Origin: DASPKA01 sp035628335
GTDB taxonomy: Bacteria > Patescibacteriota > Doudnabacteria > UBA920
NCBI GenBank assembly: GCA_035628335.1
Contig: DASPKA010000024.1
Span: 1 to 6,372, forward strand
DNA: 6,372 nucleotides
Direction of reading: 5' to 3'
Made by a program: the position numbers and the translations under genes. Shown in pieces: positions 1 to 5,051 of this stretch; the first letter of the stretch is position 1; every line of letters starts with the position of its first letter. The notes under the pieces are model-generated. The model worked only from the letters and a program-made list of their open reading frames with translations, did not search any database and was not told where the DNA came from.

Positions 1-393
1 ATAACTAATGCGACCTCAGGACTTATAGAGCTCGGAAATACCAACTTCACCAAGTTATACAAGGGTTCAGCGGCGGATTGTGGTGGGACAAACAAAGATG
101 GCTCCGGAACAAATGGCGGATTTGGCTCGGTGGCAACCCCATCGAATGTGCTTATAAGTTCAGTACCTAATGCGCCTGATGCTTCTACCGCGTGTCCTCT
201 CACCTATACCGCAGCCACTTCTAACCGAGATGTGAATGCCTACTATGTATACGCAGGCTTTACCTCAGCAACCGCTACAGCGACTGCTGCTGGGACAGCA
301 ACAGGCTTCAGAATATTCTTTTGTGTAGAGCAGAGTGTTGGTTCCCTTGGAGCCGGAGTGCACTACTATGACTCAGCTCTTGGCTTAAGGTAA
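1..393 (+). CDS. Type IV pilin-like protein, C-terminal part (5' end outside window)
   Basis: The reading frame is open from the first base to a TAA at 391-393, giving 130 residues, so this is the C-terminal part of a longer protein; the GTG at 130 is internal, not the start. The fragment is rich in Gly, Ala, Ser and Thr, with three cysteines (residues 27, 65 and 108 of the visible part) that could form disulfides, an alternating Ala/Thr patch (about 88-101), and an aromatic/hydrophobic ending around FRIFFCVEQ and HYYDSALGLR. This suits the globular C-terminal domain of a type IV pilin or pseudopilin that is exported and held in the envelope. The hydrophobic N-terminal helix and prepilin cleavage site that would prove it lie outside the window. 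The following pseudopilin-like gene and prepilin peptidase support the call. Another secreted, disulfide-bonded surface protein remains possible. Confidence 0.55.
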   Translation: MTNATSGLIELGNTNFTKLYKGSAADCGGTNKDGSGTNGGFGSVATPSNVLISSVPNAPDASTACPLTYTAATSNRDVNAYYVYAGFTSATATATAAGTATGFRIFFCVEQSVGSLGAGVHYYDSALGLR

Positions 394-403
394 GATTATT
401 TCC

Positions 404-433
404 AAACTCACGTTGTTCTACAACGTGAGTTTT
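404..433 (+). terminator. Intrinsic terminator after the pilin-like gene
   Basis: A perfect 13-bp stem pairs AAACTCACGTTGT (404-416) with ACAACGTGAGTTT (420-432) around a TCT loop, and a further T follows. It begins 11 bases after the stop codon. The T-rich end runs straight into the TATAAT of the next promoter, so transcription stops and restarts within about 15 bases. Confidence 0.85.
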
Positions 434-444
434 ATAATAAAATT
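433..444 (+). promoter_or_regulatory. -10 box for a probably leaderless transcript
   Basis: A perfect TATAAT at 433-438 is followed by exactly six bases and then the ATG at 445, so the expected transcription start coincides with the A of the start codon. No Shine-Dalgarno sequence precedes the ATG. No good -35 is visible; the place where it should lie (about 410-415, ACGTTG) is inside the upstream terminator stem. The same geometry recurs before the genes at 1845 and 5052. Confidence 0.6.
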
Positions 445-819
445 ATGCGAACAGTGCTTCATTATTTAATCTGTATATTTTTTCTTTCTGTTGTTGTATT
501 TAGTTCTGTGGCTGCGTACAACAGTGCTAGATTGCAGGAGCAAAACAACATTGTTCTTGCCAATGCAGACAAACTTGTGGCGGGGCTTGAAGTATTTAAG
601 AAAAATTTTGGCCGCTACCCGACTGAAGTTGAGTTTGAGAGTAGGGAGATTATGAAAGAATATTTTTCTGAGTACCCATTGCCTGAATTTTTAGGCAGTG
701 TATGCACGCATAACTACATGTACTCAAATCCCAGGGCCAGCATGTATCAGCTAGACCTGTGCTTACCCGGTGACCTCCCGCCACGTGTAGCGGGACAGAT
801 TTTTAAATATACTAAGTAA
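445..819 (+). CDS. Small membrane-anchored pseudopilin-like protein (GspG-like core)
   Basis: This is a 124-residue protein with one N-terminal hydrophobic segment (about residues 5-24) followed by an amphipathic helix. The stretch LVAGLEVFKKNFGRYPT (45-60) resembles the conserved helix-to-loop region of GspG-type pseudopilins, whose typical form is a helix ending in Y-x-x-x-x-G-x-YP. Two cysteines (87 and 106) in the small C-terminal domain could form a disulfide like that of many pilins. The usual prepilin cleavage motif (Gly, then Phe/Met and a Glu at +5) is missing: the protein begins MRTVLHYL and runs straight into the membrane helix. It may be a non-cleaved minor pseudopilin or a bitopic assembly factor. 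The ATG is chosen because a TATAAT lies exactly six bases upstream. Its stop is three bases before the prepilin peptidase start, so the two form one operon. Confidence 0.7.
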   Translation: MRTVLHYLICIFFLSVVVFSSVAAYNSARLQEQNNIVLANADKLVAGLEVFKKNFGRYPTEVEFESREIMKEYFSEYPLPEFLGSVCTHNYMYSNPRASMYQLDLCLPGDLPPRVAGQIFKYTK

Positions 820-822
820 CAC

Positions 823-1626
823 ATGGAGTACCTTTATAATCTTTTCTTTTTTGTGATAGGGGCATGTTTGGGAAGCTTTCTGAACGTCGCGATATTCCGC
901 CTGCCCAATGACCTACCCTTAACAGGGCGCTCACAATGTCCCTACTGTAAGGCTACGCTTACTCCGCTGCAACTAATACCTATCCTTAGCTGGTTAATGC
1001 TTAGGGGTAAATGTGCAAAATGTAAACATGCTATTTCCTTCCAGTACCCTCTTATAGAGGTGGTCACTGGTATTTTCTTCGTTTTTACTTGGTTTCAACT
1101 TGGACCATATTTTCTCTCAGACTACTTGTTACTTTTTCGTAACTGGTTCGTAATTTTAATATGTATAGCTGTTTTTGTCATTGACTTACGACATAAGCTT
1201 ATTTTGGACGTCATAACGTTCCCAAGTATTATACTGTTGCTTGTGTGCAATATATGGCTCGACTATTTGCAAGGTAGTTTCCTTACATTGGATTCCTATA
1301 CACTCGGTGGATTGGTTGCAGGGACAGCTGCAAGCCTACTCTTTTACTTATTTTGGTTCTTTTCTAAAGGTACTTGGATTGGCTTTGGAGACGTGAAGTT
1401 TGCCTGGGTTATGGGGCTTGCTCTTGGTTTTCCTGGAGCTCTCTTTGCAGTCATGTTGGCTGCATACTTAGGAGTTTTTGTTTCAATCCCGCTGCTGCTT
1501 TTGAAAAAAGCCTCTTTTAAAACACAATTACCCTTTGGTTGTTTTTTATCAGCTTCAGTTTTGGTACTCGTGTTTTTCTCTAGCACTCTACTTGACATTT
1601 ACATAAAATATTTTGCAGTGTATTAG
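823..1626 (+). CDS. pilD: Prepilin peptidase / N-methyltransferase (A24 family)
   Basis: This 267-residue polytopic inner-membrane enzyme cleaves the leader of type IV prepilins or pseudopilins and, in this bifunctional family, methylates the new N-terminus. The opening GACLGSFLNV (13-22) is the family signature. The cytoplasmic domain has the two zinc-type cysteine pairs CPYC (39-42) and CAKC (64-67), with SWLMLRGKC in the usual place. The two catalytic aspartates are visible: Asp121 in FVIDLRHKLILD and Asp190 in GFGD. Several hydrophobic helices follow, and total length is typical of the family. The usual LIPD after the first aspartate reads LILD here. No Shine-Dalgarno site precedes the ATG, which lies three bases after the previous stop, suggesting translational coupling. 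The stop codon TAG (1624-1626) is the first triplet of a palindromic element, so the C-terminus may have been shortened by its insertion. Confidence 0.95.
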   Translation: MEYLYNLFFFVIGACLGSFLNVAIFRLPNDLPLTGRSQCPYCKATLTPLQLIPILSWLMLRGKCAKCKHAISFQYPLIEVVTGIFFVFTWFQLGPYFLSDYLLLFRNWFVILICIAVFVIDLRHKLILDVITFPSIILLLVCNIWLDYLQGSFLTLDSYTLGGLVAGTAASLLFYLFWFFSKGTWIGFGDVKFAWVMGLALGFPGALFAVMLAAYLGVFVSIPLLLLKKASFKTQLPFGCFLSASVLVLVFFSSTLLDIYIKYFAVY

Positions 1627-1821
1627 ACTGGTTGCTGAATAATTTTTGAGTCAATTTTTCATGTTTTTGACACGAGCAGCTGGGCAGAGCCCGGCTTCGC
1701 GAGCTTGCGAGACGCCTACAGAAAAAAGTGAGCGATATCGCATATCGGTCAACTTTTTTCTGTGGGTGTCGCAGCCAAAAAGATGGAAAATTGGCCAAAA
1801 ACTTTTTCAGCAACCAGTCTA
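1624..1821. mobile_element. MITE-like palindromic element with TA at both ends
   Basis: The ends are a perfect inverted repeat: TAGACTGGTTGCTGAA (1624-1639) and its reverse complement (1806-1821). Pairing continues inward with mismatches; by hand, 40 of the first 48 positions of the left arm match the right arm. The centre (1719-1762) is a second strong hairpin. If the outermost TA is a target duplication, the element proper is 1626-1819 (194 bp), starting GACTGG and ending CCAGTC. TA duplication is characteristic of IS630/Tc1-mariner relatives and of their small derivatives such as the pneumococcal RUP elements; membership is inference. No credible gene lies inside. RNA from it would fold strongly and may help to terminate the pilD transcript. 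Alternatives are a REP-like palindrome or a structured RNA; copies elsewhere in the genome would decide. Confidence 0.65.
1719..1762. repeat. Central hairpin of the palindromic element
   Basis: CAGAAAAAAGT (1719-1729) is the exact reverse complement of 1752-1762. After a short mismatch, CGATAT (1733-1738) pairs with ATATCG (1742-1747) around a CGC loop. The A-run on one side and T-run on the other let it act as an intrinsic terminator-like structure on either strand. Confidence 0.7.
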
Positions 1822-1829
1822 TAAATTAA

Positions 1830-1844
1830 TGTTATAATATTCCT
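1830..1844 (+). promoter_or_regulatory. Extended -10 promoter, probably leaderless
   Basis: TGTTATAAT (1830-1838) is a perfect extended -10 (TGnTATAAT), followed by six bases and the ATG at 1845. The region where a -35 would fall (1810-1815, GCAACC) lies inside the right arm of the palindromic element and does not match consensus; an extended -10 can work without one. There is no Shine-Dalgarno site. If the element is an insertion, it replaced the original upstream part of this promoter. Confidence 0.6.
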
Positions 1845-4013
1845 ATGTCAAACACTCCTAAATGGTTCGTTCGAACACTTATTTTTGTTGCAGTTTTTGG
1901 TTTGCTTGGGTATTCCACTAACACCTTTGCTGCTAAAATTAATAAAAAGCCTGTAGTGGCACCAAAACCCGTTGCTCAGAGCTCTAAAACTATTGCAAAG
2001 AAGGTAGTAAAGTTTGCTTCAGCGAAAGACTTTAAAAAATACTTAACAAATGCTCAGAAGGTTGATTTATCGAGCGGAAGGTCTGTGGGAATAAACTCTC
2101 CGTTTATGGCTACTGAGTCAGCTGGTGTCGCGCAAGACTCTGTTGCTATGAAGGCTGCACCAGCACCTGCTCCTGCTGCGGAACGTTTTTCCACGACAAA
2201 CGTGCAGGTGGCTGGAATTGATGAACCTGATGTGGTTAAAACTGATGGGAGTAATATTTTCTACTCACACGGCAACTACTACCCATATCACAGACTAGGC
2301 GGTTTGCCAACACCGGTGCCAATGACTGTAACCGAAGAAGTACCTACAAGCGGTTCTGGTTCGGCCTCTAGTGGATCAGCTCCGTCAGCAAAAATGATAG
2401 CGCCTGATTATTACCCTCGAACCTCAGTGACAGACATTGTCAAAGCATTTCCGGCTATCAACCTTGCGAAACTCAGTAAGATAGACAAGCAGGGTGATCT
2501 GCTCCTTTCAGGAAACATCTTATTGGTGTTAAGTTATGAAGGCATTTTTGCATATAACATCTCAAACCTATCCGCGCCAGTGGAAGCGTGGCAGATGAAG
2601 TATAAAGACACCAACCTGGTGACAGCCCGCATGCAAGGCGGTAAGGTATATCTTGTACTGCGTGACAACGTAAGTCTAGATGACGGCTGTGTTATCAAAC
2701 CTTTTGTGCTTCGTAACGCAGAGCTCAGCATAAAGTGTACTGAAATCTACCATCCTACATTCATAAACGGTGAAACTACAGTGTTTCATGCAATGTCTCT
2801 GAATCCGCAAGATGGCAAAATTGCCTCACGTGTTAGTTTTATGGGTGCAGGTTACTCTTCTATTGTTTATGCCAATGAGCAGAACATGTACGTGAGCTAC
2901 AATATGCCGTCCAGCCAGGTTAAGACTGCTGCGGACTTCTTGAAGACCAAAGCAGTGGATGTAATAGGTAAAGACGGTATTACGCGGATTAATAAAGTCA
3001 TGGCATATGATATAGAAGACTCCAGTAAATTAACTGAAGTGCAGAAAGTCTTAGAAAAGGCTCTGGCAAAGTTTTCAGAAGATGAAGGGCTTAAGAAAAA
3101 AAATGAGCTCAATAACCGATTAAATGAGTATTTGCAGACAAAGCTTCGTGAAATAGACAAAACAGGTATTGTACGCATTAGTTTAAAAAGCATGACCATC
3201 TCTGGGGTTACGGAATTTGCAGGCAGACCGCTGAACCAGTTTGCATTCGACGAGTGGCAGGGACATTTGCGAGTTGCAGCTACCATAAATCCGAATATTT
3301 ACTTATATGGACAAAATTACTCACTGTCAGGGCGGGGAGAGTCAGTTTCAGATGTTACGGTTTTTGACACTAACTTAAACATAGCATCGGCAGTCCAAAA
3401 TCTTGGAAAAACAGAGCAAATTTATGCAGTTAGATTTATCGGCCCCAGGGGGTATGTAGTAACATTTAGGCAAATTGACCCTTTTTATGTTTTGGACTTG
3501 AGCAATCCAAAGAACGCCTACTTAGCAGGCGAACTAAAGATCCCTGGTTTCTCGTCTTACTTGCACCCACTTGATACAAATTTGTTGCTCGGTGTTGGGC
3601 AGGAAAATGGGAAAGTTAAGCTTTCGTTATTTAACATTTCTGACTCGGCTAATCCTAGGGAAGTAGATAAATACTACCTTGAAGACTACTGGACTGAAGT
3701 CTCAAGTAACCACCACGCGTTCTTACAGGATGCTAAGCATAGCTTATTCTTCATGCCAGGAGGTCAGGGTGGGTATGTGTTTGGTTACGCCGGAAGTAAC
3801 CTAAGCTTGCTTAAAGCCTATAAAGACTGGAATGTAAAACGCGCACTGTACATAGACGATGCCATGTATTTCATTACAGACACAAAGATTGCAGCTTTTG
3901 ACGAAAAGACATGGGAGAAGGTAGCAGAGCTGGACATAGCAGGAACAGGCACGCCAATAGGTAGCCCATGCCCGCCAGATATGATGTGTATCATGGATAA
4001 AGCAGCTCAATAA
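1845..4013 (+). CDS. Secreted beta-propeller domain protein (COG4880 / Beta_propel family)
   Basis: This 722-residue protein starts with a basic N-terminus and a hydrophobic segment (about 8-22) ending NTFAA (26-30), a plausible signal peptide cut near residue 29-30, so it should be exported or anchored. A Lys/Ala/Pro-rich linker follows. TTNVQVAGIDEPDVVKTDG (117-135) is the hallmark opening of the secreted C-terminal beta-propeller family distantly related to WD40 repeats. Blade-like stretches run to the C-terminus, including LLLSGNILLVLS (219-230), FIGPRGYVVTFRQIDPFYVLDLS (531-553, shown split as FIGPRGYVVT and DPFYVLDLS) and LLGVGQENGKVKLSLFNISD (581-600). NHHAFL (622-627), FFMPGGQGGYVFGY (635-648) also suit the family. 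A charged, probably helical insert lies at about 394-440. Biochemical function is unknown for the family; a role in surface binding is only a guess. Length looks complete. Confidence 0.85.
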   Translation: MSNTPKWFVRTLIFVAVFGLLGYSTNTFAAKINKKPVVAPKPVAQSSKTIAKKVVKFASAKDFKKYLTNAQKVDLSSGRSVGINSPFMATESAGVAQDSVAMKAAPAPAPAAERFSTTNVQVAGIDEPDVVKTDGSNIFYSHGNYYPYHRLGGLPTPVPMTVTEEVPTSGSGSASSGSAPSAKMIAPDYYPRTSVTDIVKAFPAINLAKLSKIDKQGDLLLSGNILLVLSYEGIFAYNISNLSAPVEAWQMKYKDTNLVTARMQGGKVYLVLRDNVSLDDGCVIKPFVLRNAELSIKCTEIYHPTFINGETTVFHAMSLNPQDGKIASRVSFMGAGYSSIVYANEQNMYVSYNMPSSQVKTAADFLKTKAVDVIGKDGITRINKVMAYDIEDSSKLTEVQKVLEKALAKFSEDEGLKKKNELNNRLNEYLQTKLREIDKTGIVRISLKSMTISGVTEFAGRPLNQFAFDEWQGHLRVAATINPNIYLYGQNYSLSGRGESVSDVTVFDTNLNIASAVQNLGKTEQIYAVRFIGPRGYVVTFRQIDPFYVLDLSNPKNAYLAGELKIPGFSSYLHPLDTNLLLGVGQENGKVKLSLFNISDSANPREVDKYYLEDYWTEVSSNHHAFLQDAKHSLFFMPGGQGGYVFGYAGSNLSLLKAYKDWNVKRALYIDDAMYFITDTKIAAFDEKTWEKVAELDIAGTGTPIGSPCPPDMMCIMDKAAQ

Positions 4014-4024
4014 GTTTAAAAGGA

Positions 4025-4059
4025 AAAGAAGCTCTCTGACACGGTCAGAGAGCTTCTTT
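4025..4059. terminator. Bidirectional terminator between convergent genes
   Basis: A perfect 16-bp stem pairs AAAGAAGCTCTCTGAC (4025-4040) with GTCAGAGAGCTTCTTT (4044-4059) around an ACG loop. A-rich sequence on the left and T-rich on the right give a terminator on both strands. It ends the beta-propeller transcript (stop at 4013) and, from the other side, the HDO operon, lying six bases beyond the stop of the 27-residue gene. Confidence 0.9.
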
Positions 4060-4064
4060 GTTTG

Positions 4065-4148
4065 TTAGTTCAGTGCCGCGTGGTAAAGCAATTCACGTAG
4101 CACTAATGCAATAACGACCAGAACAATAACTGCACATGCGTTTTTCAT
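4065..4148 (-). CDS. 27-residue single-helix membrane protein, unknown function
   Basis: A short frame runs from ATG (4148-4146) to TAA (4067-4065), giving 27 residues: a basic start MKNAC, a hydrophobic run AVIVLVVIALVL (6-17), then RELLYH and a short tail. It looks like a single membrane helix with a small cytoplasmic or external end. It is supported by a near-perfect Shine-Dalgarno AGGAGG (4153-4158) just upstream, by lying 24 bases after the HDO-like gene on the same strand, and by a terminator six bases beyond its stop. An ATG one codon earlier (4151-4149) would add one Met but sits only one base from the Shine-Dalgarno, so 4148 is preferred. I recognise no family. It may anchor or assist the enzyme upstream, which is inference from position only. 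Confidence 0.65.
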   Translation of the reverse strand: MKNACAVIVLVVIALVLRELLYHAALN

Positions 4149-4152
4149 CATT

Positions 4153-4158
4153 CCTCCT
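4153..4158 (-). promoter_or_regulatory. Shine-Dalgarno site of the 27-residue gene
   Basis: On the minus strand this reads AGGAGG, four bases from the preferred ATG at 4148 and one base from the alternative ATG at 4151. Its strength is the main reason to believe that a gene too short for routine calling is translated. Confidence 0.75.
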
Positions 4159-4175
4159 ATGAATGTTTTTTCGTA

Positions 4176-4844
4176 TCATTCGCCAAGCGCGAGCTTGTCC
4201 CACCAGGTTTGCATGTCTCTTAGGGTTTCAAGAAACCCCTTGTCAAACTCTTCCCAGTTCAGGTTACACGGTTTCAGTGTATTTCTGAGGCCGCTTTCAT
4301 GGCCAACCTCAAAATCCAAGACGTGGATTTTGATGAATTCAAGCAGTTCTGAAGCTGCGGGGATTTCAATGCCTTCCCTACGAGCAAATTTCTTTATGAG
4401 CTCCCGAACCATAATCAGTTCCGGTACGGCCGTGGCTTCAAGAGCGTATATCCTGCCGAGGGCTTTGCTCAGAGTCTCAAACATTGCGCTTTTCATGAGT
4501 GAATTGAGGAAGTTTTTTGTGGCATTGTTTGTCTTAATGCCGGAAATGTCAATTCTTAATTCGTTACGTAACGCGTTTTGCAGAAGAGTTTTGTGGGGTA
4601 TGCCTTTTGTGCGTGACCCCCTCTCTTCTCCAACGTTCTCGGTAAGTTCGTCCATGAGCCCCTGCATGCTATCAGTCTCAGCTCTGCACCCAACCATAAG
4701 GAGAATAGGTGCAATAGCCTCAACAAGCTTATAATACTGGCCTAAAGCGTTCTCAATGTTGCCGACAGAAGCAACCATATTAGTGCGGATATGCAACGCT
4801 GCAGTGCCCTTAATAAGCTGACGGTAAAATCTTTTGCTTTTCAT
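4176..4844 (-). CDS. Heme-oxygenase-like diiron oxidase (HDO / TenA-like fold) candidate
   Basis: This is a 222-residue, largely helical soluble protein without signal peptide. Its layout follows the heme-oxygenase-like diiron oxidase superfamily, which includes CADD, UndA and the SznF central domain: an early helix NALGQYYKLVEAIAPILLMVG (split as NALGQYYKL 32-40 and VEAIAPILL 41-49), then DELTENVGEERG (65-76) and IPHKTLLQNAL (82-92), then ALGRIYALE (128-136), then FIKIHVLDFEVGHESGL (170-186). Candidate iron ligands are Glu73 or Glu74, His84, Glu136, His174, Asp177 or Glu179, and His182. Spacing in the last motif is one residue longer than the usual H-x3-D-x2-H, so ligand assignment is tentative and the site could be altered. 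Members use O2 on varied substrates; which one is used here cannot be told. Start is fixed by AAGGAG five bases upstream. It shares a transcript with the 27-residue gene and faces a TrmB-like regulator. Confidence 0.6.
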   Translation of the reverse strand: MKSKRFYRQLIKGTAALHIRTNMVASVGNIENALGQYYKLVEAIAPILLMVGCRAETDSMQGLMDELTENVGEERGSRTKGIPHKTLLQNALRNELRIDISGIKTNNATKNFLNSLMKSAMFETLSKALGRIYALEATAVPELIMVRELIKKFARREGIEIPAASELLEFIKIHVLDFEVGHESGLRNTLKPCNLNWEEFDKGFLETLRDMQTWWDKLALGE

Positions 4845-4849
4845 GTTTT

Positions 4850-4855
4850 CTCCTT
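4850..4855 (-). promoter_or_regulatory. Shine-Dalgarno site of the HDO-like gene
   Basis: On the minus strand this reads AAGGAG, five bases before the ATG at 4844. It fixes the start and contrasts with the plus-strand genes here, which lack such sites. Confidence 0.8.
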
Positions 4856-4872
4856 AGGTTTGGGTGAACTCT

Positions 4873-4897
4873 GGGCAGGGGTGGCGCTTGCCTGTCC
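4873..4897 (-). other. Possible hairpin in the 5' leader of the HDO-like gene
   Basis: In the predicted leader RNA, GGACAGG (4897-4891) can pair with CCTGCCC (4879-4873) with one A-C mismatch around an 11-base loop. It is markedly more GC-rich than the flanking promoter DNA and lies between the promoter and the Shine-Dalgarno site. No T-run follows, so it is not a terminator. It resembles no riboswitch I know and could be chance. Confidence 0.25.
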
Positions 4898-4909
4898 TGC
4901 TTGAATACA

Positions 4910-4938
4910 AATATATCATAAAAGTGACACTTTGTCAC
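4910..4938 (-). promoter_or_regulatory. Predicted promoter of the HDO-like operon
   Basis: On the minus strand, GTGACA (4938-4933) and TATATT (4915-4910) are separated by 17 bases, a good sigma-70-type arrangement. Start would be near 4903, giving a leader of about 60 bases with a Shine-Dalgarno site. The -35 lies within a cluster of TGACA/TGTCA half-sites. A TATGAT at 4920-4915 is an alternative -10 but lacks a well-placed -35. Confidence 0.5.
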
Positions 4939-4953
4939 TAGGTATGACAAAGT
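4923..4953. promoter_or_regulatory. Operator candidate A: overlapping inverted repeats at the HDO promoter
   Basis: Two perfect inverted repeats share a middle half-site. AGTGACA (4923-4929) and TGTCACT (4933-4939) are separated by three bases. ACTTTGTCA (4929-4937) and TGACAAAGT (4945-4953) are separated by seven bases. The core TTGTCA-N7-TGACAA (4932-4950) recurs with the same spacing at 5005-5023. It covers the -35 of the HDO operon promoter, so a bound protein would be expected to repress it. The neighbouring TrmB-like regulator is the obvious candidate ligand, by position. Confidence 0.65.
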
Positions 4954-5004
4954 TTATATTAATAAAAGCTTATATATAAAGCATAATTTGCAATTAAACA
5001 TAAG

Positions 5005-5023
5005 TTGTCAAAAATATTGACAA
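5005..5023. promoter_or_regulatory. Operator candidate B: TTGTCA-N7-TGACAA over the regulator's -35
   Basis: TTGTCA (5005-5010) and TGACAA (5018-5023) form an inverted repeat with the same 7-base gap as candidate A; the symmetry extends one further base pair inward. Its right half contains the TTGACA -35 of the regulator promoter, suggesting autoregulation. The centres of A (4941) and B (5014) are 73 bp apart, close to seven helical turns, so dimers on both sites could face the same way. Confidence 0.65.
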
Positions 5024-5051
5024 AATCTAATCTTAAATATATACTAAATAT
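5017..5051 (+). promoter_or_regulatory. Strong promoter of the TrmB-like gene, probably leaderless
   Basis: Consensus TTGACA (5017-5022), a 17-base spacer and TATACT (5040-5045) are followed by six bases and the ATG at 5052. No Shine-Dalgarno site is present. This is the clearest of the three leaderless-type promoters, because both boxes and their spacing are near ideal. Confidence 0.8.

Noticed and set aside
808..813. TATACT before pilD as a promoter
   Set aside because: It ends nine bases, not six, before the ATG, lies inside the upstream coding sequence and lacks a clear -35; co-transcription explains pilD better.
1344..1598. Minus-strand open frame of 84 codons
   Set aside because: It lies wholly antisense to the membrane domain of the prepilin peptidase, has a low-complexity Lys/Thr/Pro composition typical of antisense reading, and has no ribosome site.
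1580..1837. Overlapping frames on both strands through the pilD-propeller gap (1580-1813 minus, 1646-1837 plus)
   Set aside because: Both run through the palindromic element; composition is that of translated inverted repeat, and neither has a ribosome site. The last codons of the plus frame (YKLML) are the likely old pilD tail.
2534..2731. Minus-strand frame of 65 codons inside the beta-propeller gene
   Set aside because: It is antisense to well-conserved propeller sequence and has no start signals.
2897..3286. Minus-strand frame of 129 codons inside the beta-propeller gene
   Set aside because: The antisense of the charged insert gives a Ser/Phe/Leu-rich shadow; there is no promoter or Shine-Dalgarno.
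3801..4010. Minus-strand frame of 69 codons at the end of the propeller gene
   Set aside because: It lies beyond the bidirectional terminator for that strand and antisense to the conserved C-terminus.
4159..4734. Plus-strand frame of 191 codons opposite the HDO-like gene
   Set aside because: It is Ser/Arg/Leu-rich without domains or ribosome site, whereas the minus frame has AAGGAG, an operon partner and a recognisable ligand pattern.
4968..4982. Near-palindrome GCTT-ATATATA-AAGC as an operator
   Set aside because: It is mostly simple TA alternation, with short arms, and unlike the two repeats over the promoters it occurs only once.
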